Positions 9,754 to 20,622 of a stretch of DNA of 64,000 bases are shown here, piece after piece. The stretch lies in contig CANTFK010000966.1 in NCBI GenBank assembly GCA_947646735.1, positions 124,001 through 188,000 of the forward strand. The letters run 5' to 3'. Every line of letters starts with the position of its first letter. The first letter of the stretch is position 1. This DNA is from Peronospora farinosa. Taxonomy: Eukaryota > Oomycota > Peronosporomycetes > Peronosporales > Peronosporaceae. The translations under genes were made by a program, and so were the position numbers. Under the pieces are notes generated by a model that made no database searches, was not told the DNA's origin, and worked only from the letters and a program-made list of their open reading frames with translations.

Positions 9754-10150
9754 TGACCGTCTGTCTGCCAAGAAGGGCCAAAGACGTGGGTCTTACGCTG
9801 CTGTGAAACCGCAACAACCTGATGTACCGTCAGGAGTCAGTAAGGGCGGAGCGCACGACTGATCCAGCTACGTCAAAGGAGTTTGCGGGACGCCTGACGA
9901 AGATTGCTGCCAGCACACAATCACCCTGAAAATCGTAGTGACTAAAGAAATGCCACTTCGCGCCCGCCCTACTTGACTGTGGGTTTCGATCAATAAATGG
10001 CTAGGCAATTGTAGGCTCAAATATATTGAGATCGAAACCCCTCCAGCGTGGATGACGATGCGCATTGCAGCTGGAGCATCCGTAACAGTAAAAAAAATGT
10101 GTGGTAAGAATTTACGACAAGCTTGAAGGCAAGAAGTTTCATCGTACTCG

Positions 10151-10234
10151 ATGGATGACAAATTTGATGTCATCCTTGGATTACCATGGCTCAGAAGGTA
10201 CGAACCATGGGTCAGCTGGCAGCATCGACCGTGA
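10151..10234 (+). pseudogene. Retropepsin C-terminal fragment
   Basis: The 27-residue frame includes FDVILGLPWLRRYEPWVSW, the end of a Gypsy aspartic protease. The catalytic DSGA portion is absent. It pairs with the Gag scrap upstream as parts of one decayed element. Confidence 0.65.
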
Positions 10235-10560
10235 AGATGCCTGCCGCTTCTTCATTATATATTATTACCACACTAGTTAATGACGTTAACGACTCGCCCA
10301 ATAAGGGACAGGTCGACGTATGGTGCCCGACAGTAGGACAGCTATATACATGAGAGTGTGGAGAAGTGCCAGAAGAATCGGGGCTTTGAGAAAATCACAA
10401 TAAAAGGGAAAAGAATCCAGGCCTCGCAAGGTCCCAAGGTTCAAACGAGGGTCACCAGGGACAGGGATACTGTGGTAAAGTCGATTAGGAATTTTGGCTA
10501 AGTCCATGTATTAATTTTATCGATAAATCCGGAGCCGAATTATCGGGACCTTTCTCGCCA

Positions 10561-10642
10561 ACGGTTGGATCCCTTTCCCATAATGGCTGGATCCCTTTCC
10601 CATAACGGTTGGCTCCCTTTCCCATAACGGTTGGCTCCCTGT
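10561..10642. repeat. 22-bp tandem repeat, about 3.8 copies
   Basis: The unit reads roughly ACGGTTGGMTCCCTTTCCCATA, repeated head to tail with one or two changes per copy. It is a small minisatellite between two transposon pieces. Confidence 0.85.
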
Positions 10643-11040
10643 CCACCACTAAGTCACTTACTAAAATGACTTATTGGGTGTGGTGGAGTCGGTCGTAATT
10701 CATGGATGATCGAATAGAAAAGTACCGTTGATCGTAGCATGGATCATATTTCCATGTTATATTGGATTATCATGGAATAGATCACCGCTTGGATATACTT
10801 GGCTCCAGTATCGGTTGATCCAACTGAATGTATTAAAATTGTACGGATTTTACTTGAATGTGGAATAGTGGAATTGCTCAAAGTGTGGATCGCGGCCTCA
10901 ATTAATTGTAATGGACAAATCATGATCCGAGATACATATCGTATCGCTATCGAGTTTGGATAGCACCGCGATCGAAGTCTGGATCGCACTGCAATCTTAG
11001 TATTCAGGTGGATCCGCGATCCGTGATTCTGTTATTTCAC
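10643..11040. other. GATC-rich transposon-derived fragment
   Basis: There is no open frame. GATC occurs about eleven times in the last 360 bases, far above chance, as in element A. It is probably a scrap of another A-family element that A or a recombination event joined at 11041. It does not align by eye to the A LTR itself. Confidence 0.4.
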
Positions 11041-13071
11041 TATGGAGGAGCGAGTAAACAATTTTCATAAATTGTAGATCGCGATCCAAATTATGTGGAT
11101 CACACATCAAGGATCGATCCCGAAACATTGTGCAGAAACGCGATCCAACTTGGAAAACGCGATCCGACTCAGAACCGCGATCTGACTCAGAACCGCGATC
11201 CAAAGCTGAGCGCGATCCGACTTAGAATAGCGATCCAAAGCTGAGCGCGATCCGACTCAGAACCGCGATCCGAATCAGAACCGCGATCCAAGGCTGAACG
11301 CGATCCAAGGTAGACCGCGATCCAAGGTAAACCGCGATCCAAGGTAGACCTCGATCCGACTCAGAACCGCGATCCAAGGCTGAGCGCGATCCGACTCAGA
11401 ACCGCGATCCGAATCAGAACCGCGATTCAAGGCTAACGCGATCCAAGGTAGACCGCGATCCAAAGTAGACCGCGATCCGACTCAGAAGCGCGATCCGACT
11501 CAGAACCGCGATCCAAGGCTGAACGCGATCCAAGGTAGACCGCGATCCAAGGTAGACCGCGATCCGACTCAGAAGCGCGATCCGACTCAGAAACCGATCC
11601 GAACCAGGACCGCGATCCAAGGCTGACCGCGATCCAAGGTAAACCGCGATCCAAGGTAGACCGCGATCCGACTTAGAAGCGCGATCCGAATCAGGACCGC
11701 GATCCAAGGCTAACGCGATCCAAGGTAGACCGCGATCCAAGGTAAACCGCGATCCAAGGTAGACCTCGATCCGACTCAGAACCGCGATCCAAGGCTGAGC
11801 GCGATCCGACTCAGAACCGCGATCCGAATCAGAACCGCGATCCAAGGTATAGCGCGATCCGAATCAGGACCGCAATCCAAGGCTGAACGCGATCCAAGGT
11901 AGACCGCGATCCAAGGTAGACCGCGATCCAAGGTAGACCGCGATCCAAGGCTGACCGCGATCCAAGATAAACCGCGATCCAAGGTAGACCGCGATCCGAC
12001 TTAGAAGCGCGATCCGAATCAGGACCGCGATCCAAGGCTAACGCGATCCAAAGTAGACCGCGATCCGACTCAGAAGCGCGATCCGACTCAGAACCGCGAT
12101 CCAAGGTATAGCGCGATCCGAATCAGGACCGCAATCCAAGGCTGAACGCGATCCAAGGTAGACTGCCATCCAAGGTAGACCGCGATCCAAGGTATAGCGC
12201 GATCCGACTCAGAACCGCGATCCAAGGTATAGCGCGATCCGTCTCAGAATCGCGATCCAACGTAGGTCCGCGATCCGACCTAGATCGCGATCCAACTCAC
12301 AAGGATTACGCATTATGGATCGACCGCGATCCTGAGCTGATACGCGATCTGATTCGGATCGCGATCCAAGGATAAGGCAAGATCGCCGATGGATCGGGTT
12401 GGCAAAGGCATTTGGGGTGGACCACATATCGAGATCTGATTTTTCCTGAAAGGGTGACACGTGGTGATAGATCCTGGACTACAGATAGGCAGAATTGTAG
12501 GTTTCAAGTTTTGATTGGTTAACACTAAATAGAGTTCAATTTTACTTCTAGTACACGTGTCGACTTCTCTTCCGGGCTGGATTCTTTGGCCACCCGACGT
12601 CTCAAGGAAGCCTACACACTACGCAAGTCATATCCCTGGATTGTTTGGCCAGGGATTGCAAGAACTCTCAGCACAACTCAACTGCGATCGGACGCAGATA
12701 AAAAACGTAGGGCAAGGCGAAGCAAGTGCAGGACGGATCAAGTGGTCAGAAGGTTTTGCTCAAGTGGTCAGAAGATTCAAGCTTCGTTTTATTGGATAAC
12801 CGTGATCGATTGGGAAGATCACACCAAGTACTCGGTTTGTTTATCTTGTGAAAATTTCCGCAAGATAACCAAACCCCCTATCCCTAACCCAATTAGGATC
12901 AACATCGACTCAAGTCCACCGAGAAGAGAGCAACCCGCCCTATCGACGGGTACACAAGGTGAGGAAGGCTATATACACGGAATCGGGGTACCCCCTCCGT
13001 TAGTCGGTCGTCCGGGCGCCAGTGGGGAGTTGGGATCGCATCAGCAATCTTGCGAATCCCACTACACCACA
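11041..13071 (+). repeat. 5' LTR of element A
   Basis: It is homologous to 22807-24352 and about 490 bases longer because its tandem array is longer. It begins TATGGAGGAGCG against TGTGGAAGAGCG in the 3' copy, so the terminal TG has mutated. It ends ACTACACCACA immediately before the Gag ATG. The non-repetitive part (12370-13071) is nearly identical to 23630-24352, with a few substitutions and small indels. Confidence 0.8.
11085..12370 (+). repeat. GCGATCC tandem array inside the element A 5' LTR
   Basis: This is a degenerate array of 17-19 base units, each starting with GCGATCC and continuing as AAGGTAGACC, GACTCAGAACC or GAATCAGGACC. There are roughly 60-70 units with no constant higher-order period. 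A shorter version sits at about 22847-23630 in the 3' LTR. Frames read through it are repeat artefacts. Confidence 0.9.
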
Positions 13072-13072
13072 A

Positions 13073-13090
13073 TGGTGCGCGTGCCCGGAT
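13073..13090 (+). promoter_or_regulatory. Primer-binding site of element A, overlapping the Gag start
   Basis: TGGTGCGCGTGCCCGGAT begins one base after the LTR and would pair with a tRNA 3' end reading CGCGCACCA. The same site follows the LTRs at 49466 (minus) and 59299. The tRNA species cannot be named from this alone. Confidence 0.7.
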
Positions 13091-15349
13091 CTTCTGGTGA
13101 CTCAAGTTTCACCGTGAGTCCCTGAGAGAAGATGTAAAGGTCAAAATTGAACCTGGGATTGAAGCGTCAGCGGCAAAGGGATCACCGCAGACGTGTGAAG
13201 AAAAAAGATCCCCGGATCATCAGCGTTTTGGGAGGGGCGCAGATGAAAAGAAAACCAAAGAGGAAGATCAAGAGATTGATCTGGAAGAAAAACCTCTACC
13301 CCCTCCCCAGGTCCTTTCGAGGACCCCTGCGGATCACGTTGCAAAACGCGATCCGCTGGATAAAAATCCTACGGTTAAACCCGAAGGAAATTTATCCAAA
13401 ACCACTCCGAATTCGAAGAAGAAGAAGAATTCGAAGCCATCTCGAGTGAAGATGAAGGCGCCTGAGTCGGATCATGATGATATCGACGTGAAGCCAGCGC
13501 ATGAGGAAGACAAGGCGAAAGGATGGCAACTGGATCAGATATAATGGTGTTTTCATTGGAAGGCGCTTAAAGATCTGTTTTCAAGCGATCCAGTTCTAAA
13601 GATTTTGAAACCGAAGTTAATTGGATCACTACGAGGACCAATTTCAGCTCCCATTCCGACACCGAACCAGTTGGAAGCGATCCGTCGGCTTATGGAGTTG
13701 CTCCAAAACGCTGGATTCACCGCTGGAGCTTTTGACGCGCAGGTGCTGCTGGAATGCGATCATGATCGGGTGATCCAAGCAGGGCGATCTCTTTTTTCGA
13801 AACTAGTTCCTCTAACTGGAGAGCGTGATCCGGTGGATCAGACGATCCAATCGATCGTAGATATTCCAAAAGGTTATCATACTGGATCGTCACAATATAT
13901 GTCAGCGGAATCTGAAGGGGAGTCGGATACCTCGATCAACATTCAGCGAATGTCACTTGGACCGGCGGGTGCAGCACACATTCGTGAACGACTTGTACCG
14001 ACCAAGGCCGAAGTACAGTCGCCAACGACATCCGCAGCTGAAGATACGAATGTGACTGGATCAGGGCAGCTGCAGTCCTACTTTGAAGCTGCTATGAGGA
14101 AGTATGAACAGGATCAAGCTCGCATGATCGCTAGTCGATCCGCGATCTCCATAAATACCCCAAAAGTCTGCATTTCGGATGTGGACATGGAATCGGCCGG
14201 ATCGCGTCAATCGCGATCCAAAAATTACGATCCAGACGATTTGGGGTTGAAGGATCTACGACGGCCACAAGCCGCAAGTGCAGGCACTGTACCCAATGGT
14301 GGACTTGTCACCCAGCGAATTCGAATGTCTGCGATCGTAGACCTGAAAGAATTTACAGGACGGGACAAGGACGAAGATCGGGCGAGAAGCTGGGTCAACA
14401 AGGCCAAGTCTGCATTCTTACGCGATCAAGCCCCGGACGATGAAAAATGTCTAGTATTTGGTGATTTACTTACGGGGCCGGCACGAAATTGGTACATCCA
14501 GCTTAGCCGATCCACCCGGAATTCATGGAAGTCGTTGCTGGAAACCTTCATGATCCAATATTATGGATATGGTATGTCTGTCGGGAGACAATATTACCAT
14601 GCGAAGAAGCGATCTGATGAAACTCCATTGGAATATTTGTATCGGCTGAATGTAGCCGCGATCCGAGCAAAAATCCCCATTCGGGAGGGATCGCCTTCAA
14701 TTCGCCGAGAGCATGTGGAACATTTCATTGGTACGCTCGACGATCGCGATCTGGCTAAGCAATTGACGTTGCTACGCCTTGGAGACGCCGATGATATGGA
14801 AGAGACTCTTCGAACATATCAACGCATGGAAGGGAGACAGTATCCGAGTGCAATGGAGTCGAGCAAATTTCGTCAGCGATCTGCGTCGGCCTCCACTCCG
14901 ACACCCTCGAAACCAACTCGTGCCGTGAGAGCAATCCGCCTGGAAGGCAGTAGCAGCGAGTCAGATTCGGACCTTAGTGGATCGGACGCTGATACAGATC
15001 GACGCAACCTTTGTGTGGCTACAGTACCGGATCGCGTGAAGAAATTCAATGATCAACGTGCTGGATCGGACCATTTGGATCAAGATCGCAGTCCAGATCG
15101 CATGAGGAATCAGAAGGCTTGTACCCATTGTGGATCAAAGAAACATGATGATCGTGGATGTTGGAAGAGGCTAATGTGTCAGAAGTGTGGTCGTAAGGGA
15201 CATCCTTCGGATAAGTGTTTTTACACCTGTTTCGCCTGCGGAGATGTTCATGAGCAGTGGAAAGTGTCGAATGGAAGAATTCTGCAACATGATACGCAAG
15301 TGGTATGTCCCAACCAAGCATGCTGGAATGCTTCCGCCGAAGGCAGAAG

Positions 15350-15404
15350 AAATGTTAAACTAGGACGCTCGCCAGGTTGGAATCTGGTACGAGCCGAGCG
15401 TTCT
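15350..15404 (+). promoter_or_regulatory. Hairpin at the gag-protease junction of element A
   Basis: The ancestral gag stop TAG (15361-15363), preceded by GTTAAAC, runs into a stem formed by AGGACGCTCG (15362-15371) and CGAGCGTTCT (15395-15404), with one G-U pair. An inner CCAG/CTGG stem sits at 15372-15375 and 15384-15387. The same structure is found in elements C, D and F. It may assist -1 frameshifting from gag to protease. Confidence 0.55.
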
Positions 15405-15856
15405 AGGCTCTGCATTTATGCATTTGTGGAAAGAAGATCGACTGATCAAGGTGTTAACGCTTGGATCGACCCGACTAATACATGTGAGGATTCAAAAAAA
15501 TTGCGTTCAATATCAAGTGTCGTAAGAGTTGATGAATATGCCCGATCGCCTGCTAAAATGGAGCTCGACTTAGCACCAGGTGAATCACGAGGATATTGGA
15601 AATATCATACCCCTGGAAAATGGTTCAAGCAAGCCAAGGCAACGGGCAAAATCAACAATGAAAAGGCGACTATGTTGTTTGATTCTGGAGCCGAAGTCTC
15701 GATCGTCGACACCACCTTTGCTCGTAAGGTAGGATGTGTCATTGACGAGAGCCAAAGGCACGAATGCGTTGGGATTGGTGAGAACACATACATGACGGAT
15801 GATCGTATAAGAATCAAGATTACGCTGAATGGATCATTAGTCTACTATTTTGATGC

Positions 15857-18800
15857 TTGGGTTGGAGATCAAGTAGGTCAAGACGCGATCCTGCGATTAT
15901 TGATGGTGTAGATCGCGATCCAGCAATTATGGAAAGTGTTTCTGTGGATCGCTATCCTGCGATTATTGAGGATGTAGATCGCGATCCAACAATTATTGAC
16001 AGTGTTTCTGTGGATCGTGATCTGGAAATTAAAGATATATGTGCGGATCGCGATCCTGCGATAAAGAATCGCGATCCACAATCCCGAAAGATGGAAAATA
16101 AGTCCGATGTGGAAAACGAGGGAGAATTTTCGACGAAAAGTGAAGAGGTGAAGCTGGAGAGTCCAACATATTGTCATGAAAGTGGCAAGTTGTATGCCGA
16201 AGACGTAGATCAACACATGGCAGTTTTGCCAGAAATTGGTCCATCTACAGCCGAAGTCACAATTGATGATATACAAGTGGGCGATCCGGGAGTTCCCTTA
16301 ACTGAAGACCAAGAAGGATTACGACAACTGATTTGGAAGAGTCGTCATTTGCTTATCGTCAAAGGAAATGCCTTACCTCCAGCGGCACGTGGAGCTGTAT
16401 GTGATATAGATGTTGGTGAAGCACATCCGATCGCACAATGGGTGCGACCAGTCGCGCCTAAATTTCGTGAGAAGATAGCTGACCTAATCAAGGGATTATT
16501 ATCAGCTAAAATCATTCGACCATCGACTTCACTATGGGCCTCGCCAATTGTTGTGATCATTAAGAAGAACGGTGTCGACATCCGTTTGTGTATCGACTAT
16601 CGACGGGTGAACCAACTGACGAGACTAATGGTTTATCCCATGCCTTTGATAAGCGAACTGCTACAAGACATGGACAAGGCGATGTGGTATTGCTCTCTGG
16701 ATATGGCGAGCGGATTTTGGGTCGTGGAAATGACGGAGCGGGCAAGAATGATTTCGGCTTTTATTACACCGTCGGGTTTGTTTAAATGGTTGCGAATGCC
16801 GTTTGGGCTGAAAAACGCCCTGCACATTTATCAGCGACTTATAGACAATGCGTTGTATGGCTATCTCAAGATCGGCAAGAGTACGACTACGATCGGTGCA
16901 GAATCAACAGATTCGAGATTCCCAAATACTGGATCGCCAAGATTGATTGACGTGTTTTCAGAGGGAGAACCGGATACCAGCCAGAATCCCTCTGTACTTG
17001 GTAGAAGATCATATATCGATGACATACTGATTCCCGCTACGTCGTGGACCTCCTTATATGATAAGGTGAAACGATTGCTAGAGGCATGCAATGAATGGAA
17101 TCTGTCGATAAGCCTGGCTAAAAGTTTTTGGGGACGACGAAAGGTGGATTACTTGGGACATCAAGTTTCACTCGCTGGAATAGAGGCACATCCAAAAGAT
17201 CTAGGATCACTTGTGAATATCCCATTCCCAAAGACATTACGATCGATGCAATCTTTTCTAGGGAGTTTGAATTACTATAGCCGATTTATCGAGGATTTTG
17301 CGATTTACGCGTCGGTGTTGTACGAATTACGGGAAGCAGATTTCCATGAAATCCGCCGTTTGGATAAGGTGAATACACTGGCTAAAAATGTTGGAAGGAG
17401 TAACGATGGTGACTGGCAAGAAACGAATCAACCTAATCCAAATCGAGACCCTGATACAGGGGGCGATCCAGATCGAGAAGGTCGGACTAGATGGGAAAAA
17501 TCGATGATCGCGTTCACTATGTTGAAAGCCAAGATCGCAAATACCCCGATTCTCAAGCACTTCGATCCAGATCGATCTCCAGTTATTGTTGTTTACGTAA
17601 GTAAATGGGCGGTTTCAGCAGCTTTGCTGCAGGAATTTGATTGCATATATTGGCCGGTAAAATTTTCAAGTCGGACGTTGAAGCCGAATGAAATAAATTA
17701 CGGGATGGTCGAGAAAGAAGTTCTAGCACTTCTCCGGATTCTGGATACATGCTATGCTATGCTAGTCTCGCGAGAGATAAAGGTTTTTACACGTTATTCA
17801 ACGCTGGCCTGGCTAGTACAATCCTCCGGTCTTAATGGACGACTAGGAAGGTGGGCTGCATTGTTATCGACTTGGACGTTGGAGATTAAGAAATGCGAGA
17901 AAGGAGAGGACGAAATACTTGGAGCTTTGGCGGCAAGTATAACGCCCCGTGAGGAAGTCGATGAGGTACTAATTGCGATCGCTCCCCGGAAACAGCCAAG
18001 AAGGACTATAAGTATGCCTCCTCCTACGGTAGGAAAGACGGAAAGTCTTTTGGTCGTCAGTTTCGATGGATCGGCAAGAGTAAAACGTAAAGGTGGAGCT
18101 TATAGTGCTATTGTGTGGCAATTACCAGAGTGGACAATTTTGGAGGCAGTTTCCAAATATTCAACGGATCTAACAGTGAATGAAGCAGAATACAACGGCA
18201 TGCTGCTGGGTTTTGAATTACTCACACACCAGGACCGAAGACGAGTTATAATTTGTAAAGACTCGAATTTGGTGATACGGCAAATGCGTGGTGAAATTGA
18301 TTGTAAGGCACCAGGTCTGCAATTATTGCGACATAAAGCGTTGGAGAAATTGCGGTCGTGGCCTGCTCATGAGTTTCTACATATGAAACGCGATTGGAAT
18401 TAGAGCGCAGATCGATTAGCTAGTATCGCATTGCAACGAGAAGAGGGGGCGAGTATGATTACGGATGAGGATCGTCGAGATTTAATTACGCTTAATCGGT
18501 TGGATGAATTGCTAAAACCTCAAGAGACCAAGTCAGTGGTTAAAGTAGCGGCGATCGCTCGATCACCACGCAGAAAACGTCGACAACCACAAATTTTGCA
18601 GGAAGAAATGGTGCAGCAGATGAGAATTGATTGCATACAGCGTGCCCAAGACAAAGAACGCTGGATCGCTAATCTGAAGGCATATTTGGTCGGCGACATT
18701 TCGACATTGACGGTCGAGGAAGCGAAATCATGTGCCAAGATGGCTAACGATTATGAAGTGGATGAAGATAATCTGTTATATTTTTGCCCGGTCCCCACAA

Positions 18801-20250
18801 CGAAATCCGAAGATCGGGACGAAATCGCTCGTCTGGTGGTGCCCGAAAATCTGCAGCAAGATTTCCTGCATCATTATCGTTCTAGTTTGGAAGGGGGTCA
18901 CCAGGGAATTGGGAGAACCTACCAGCGGATTAGAGCGCATTTTCACTGGAGGGGTTTGTATCGAAGTGTTCAACGCTATGTGAATTAATGCACAGATTGT
19001 GAAACTGGAAAGGGACGCCCCGTGATTGATGGAGAATCACCGGGGAATCTACAGTCTACCTATCCTTTCCAAATTATCGCCATGGATCACATACCGTCTC
19101 TGCCTAAATCGTTCAAAGGAAATACCGAATTACTTATCTGGGTGGATTTGTTTTCTGGCTACGTGATCGCCAAAGCAAGTTCGTCGCGAACAGCCCAAAC
19201 TATCGCTGAAAATTATGAAGAGTGTGTTTTCCGTCGTTTTGGTGCTAGTGAAGCAATACGTCATGACCGAGAGCCCGGTTTATGTCGGATTTTTTTCGTG
19301 CGTTTAACCGAATTATTGGACAGAAGCAAAGGGCAACGATGGCATATCGACCTCAAGCAAATGGAACTGCTGAGCGTATGGTGCAAACTCTGACTCGTGC
19401 ATTAAAGATGTATGTCTCTGATGTGAATCAACAAGACAGGGATGAGTATGCCGAACGCCTAACTTTCGCGATCAATACCGCCCAAGATCGGGTGCGTGGC
19501 GAAACGCCATTTTTCTTGATTCATGGTTGGGACCCGCGATCTACGTTGGAAGCTACATTACCATTAGGACGTACTAGGCGTCGGGATCGCGATCCACGTA
19601 GGTGGCGATATCATATGCAGCGGCATTATCAGCGGGCGAGAGAAGCAGTAAATGAGAGACTCAGGACTGCGATCCAAACACGTGCTGATCGCCACAATGA
19701 AAATCTCAAGCCTCACGAAATTGAACCAGGGGCGCAAGTCTGGTTATATTTGTATCGTGTGAAAGAAGGGTACGCTCGAAAGCTAGCACATATGTGGCAT
19801 GGACCTTTTCGAGTAAAAGAAATGTGTGGAGATCACGCTGTCCGACTGGAGACTGCTGGTACACCATATCGATTATTTCCTGTCGTACATATATCCAAGT
19901 TGAAGAGAGTAAAGACGTTCCCCGATCGTCCAAAAAATTTGCTGACGATTGAAGAAGAGTATCGATTCGATTTTGATGAAGCGCTTTTGCCGGAAGATAG
20001 TTTTGAAGGTAATCTGGAAGACGATGAATTCGAAGTGGAAAAGATTGTGGATGTACGGTCCGATAGAAAGACACGTTTTGGACGAGTACATAGACAGTTT
20101 AAAGTCTACTGGAAAGGTTATGCTAAACCATCCTGGGTGGACGAAGCCGACTTAAATTGTGGTGCCCTATTGCGAGATTTTGAACGTGGCGAGATTAGCC
20201 GGAATCGTTTTGAAGTGATGCAATCACATGAAGATGGATCTGGTGGCTAA
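15857..20250 (+). pseudogene. Element A pol: RT, two RNase H, integrase, chromodomain (decayed)
   Basis: A GATC-rich coding repeat (15880-16090, VDRDPAII units) leads into reverse transcriptase (LCIDYRRVN, then YIDD at 17012-17023). About 50 extra residues separate NALYGYL from LGRRSYIDD. The first RNase H (about 17580-17830) has lost its catalytic acids (VVYVSKWA in place of a TDAS-type motif). A second, RNase HI-like domain (18050-18410) keeps SFDGSARV, NEAEYNGM and KDSNLVIRQM. Integrase has a HHCC finger ending CTDC and a D-D-35-E triad (AMDHI, HDRE, GTAER). A chromodomain (20020-20190) with FKVYWKGY precedes the C-terminus FEVMQSHE. Lesions are TAG at 18401, TAA at 18986 and a one-base loss near 19281. 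Dual RNase H Gypsy elements are known from plant Tat and from oomycetes. Confidence 0.85.
15880..16090 (+). repeat. GATC-rich coding repeat between protease and RT of element A
   Basis: Imperfect 25-60 base units built on GATCGCGATCC-AxxAATTAT encode repeated VDRDPAII. It replaces the conserved protease-RT linker (about 600 bases) found in D and F. The core is the same as that of the LTR array. Confidence 0.75.
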
Positions 20251-20622
20251 CGAAGATCGAGTGTTGGGGATGGTATAATATGCAAGAAGGTTGCATAGGA
20301 TGGTGGAAGGAAATTTGTGTGTAATGAGTATGGCGATCGAAGGTCTGGAAGACGAGATCGCGGCTAAAGAAGCCCAACAAAAGAAGACAATTTTAACGAA
20401 AAGGAGGAATAAAACGGAATTGTATTGAACGATCAAGAAGTGTTATCGGATCCCGACTGCTGTTTGGGAAAGAATTTACTGGATAAACGGGCGAGGGATG
20501 AACCGGGGTGATCCGCGATTAAGGACCGATATTGGTTCCGCCAAGGCTCCGCAGAATCCAATAACGACAGTGCAGTAATCAGGTTGGGAATGTTTTTCTG
20601 CTTGCAATACAAACCAGGATAC
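20251..20622. other. Spacer between convergent pol and antisense ORF of element A
   Basis: About 370 bases after the pol stop and before the end of the minus-strand ORF. It contains GATC sites and no convincing frame. It probably carries the 3' ends of two convergent transcripts. Confidence 0.4.

Larger units (their letters stand above)
9283..10234 (+). mobile_element. Degraded Ty3/Gypsy remnant (LTR end, PBS, gag and protease scraps)
   Basis: An LTR-like end (GTTACA at about 9408-9413) is followed two bases later by TGGTAGCACTTCGTGG (9416-9431), almost the same primer-binding site as element G. Next come a short Gag piece with a CCHC zinc knuckle (9577-9753) and a retropepsin C-terminus (10151-10234) containing FDVILGLPWL, which resembles the FDCILGMPWL of element G. 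The order is right for gag-pro, but most of the sequence is deleted. The left boundary is a guess. Confidence 0.6.
13072..15911 (+). pseudogene. Element A gag and protease (decayed)
   Basis: Gag starts at the ATG at 13072 (MVRVPGSSG), directly on the LTR edge, but loses frame within 12 codons. The main frame then runs from 13131, broken by TAA at 13542, to 15911. It holds a charged N-terminal region, a capsid-like domain around 14320-14850 (RDQAPDD and GPARNWYIQL are shared with the copies at 53.4 kb and 60.8 kb), two zinc knuckles (CTHCGSKKHDDRGC and CQKCGRKGHPSDKC) and a retropepsin with LLFDSGAEVSIVD at about 15675. Gag and protease are fused only because of an indel near 15260; in related copies the protease is in the -1 frame. 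After the protease the frame ends in a GATC-rich repeat. Confidence 0.75.

Noticed and set aside
11085..12370. Regular repeat array that could be mistaken for a CRISPR array
   Set aside because: Units of 17-19 bases run head to tail with no unique spacers, no cas genes, and in a eukaryotic LTR.
10997..12460. Many minus-strand frames full of GLPWIAVYLGSR and ESDRGSESDR repeats
   Set aside because: They are translations of the GCGATCC tandem array in the LTR; the period keeps frames open by chance.
13147..13449. Very basic 100-residue frame in element A
   Set aside because: Out of frame with Gag; the in-frame reading from 13131 matches the Gag N-terminal region of D and C.
15260..15420. Gag-protease fusion in element A taken as native
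   Set aside because: Codon comparison with C shows an indel after GDVHE that scrambles the Gag end; in C the two are in different frames.
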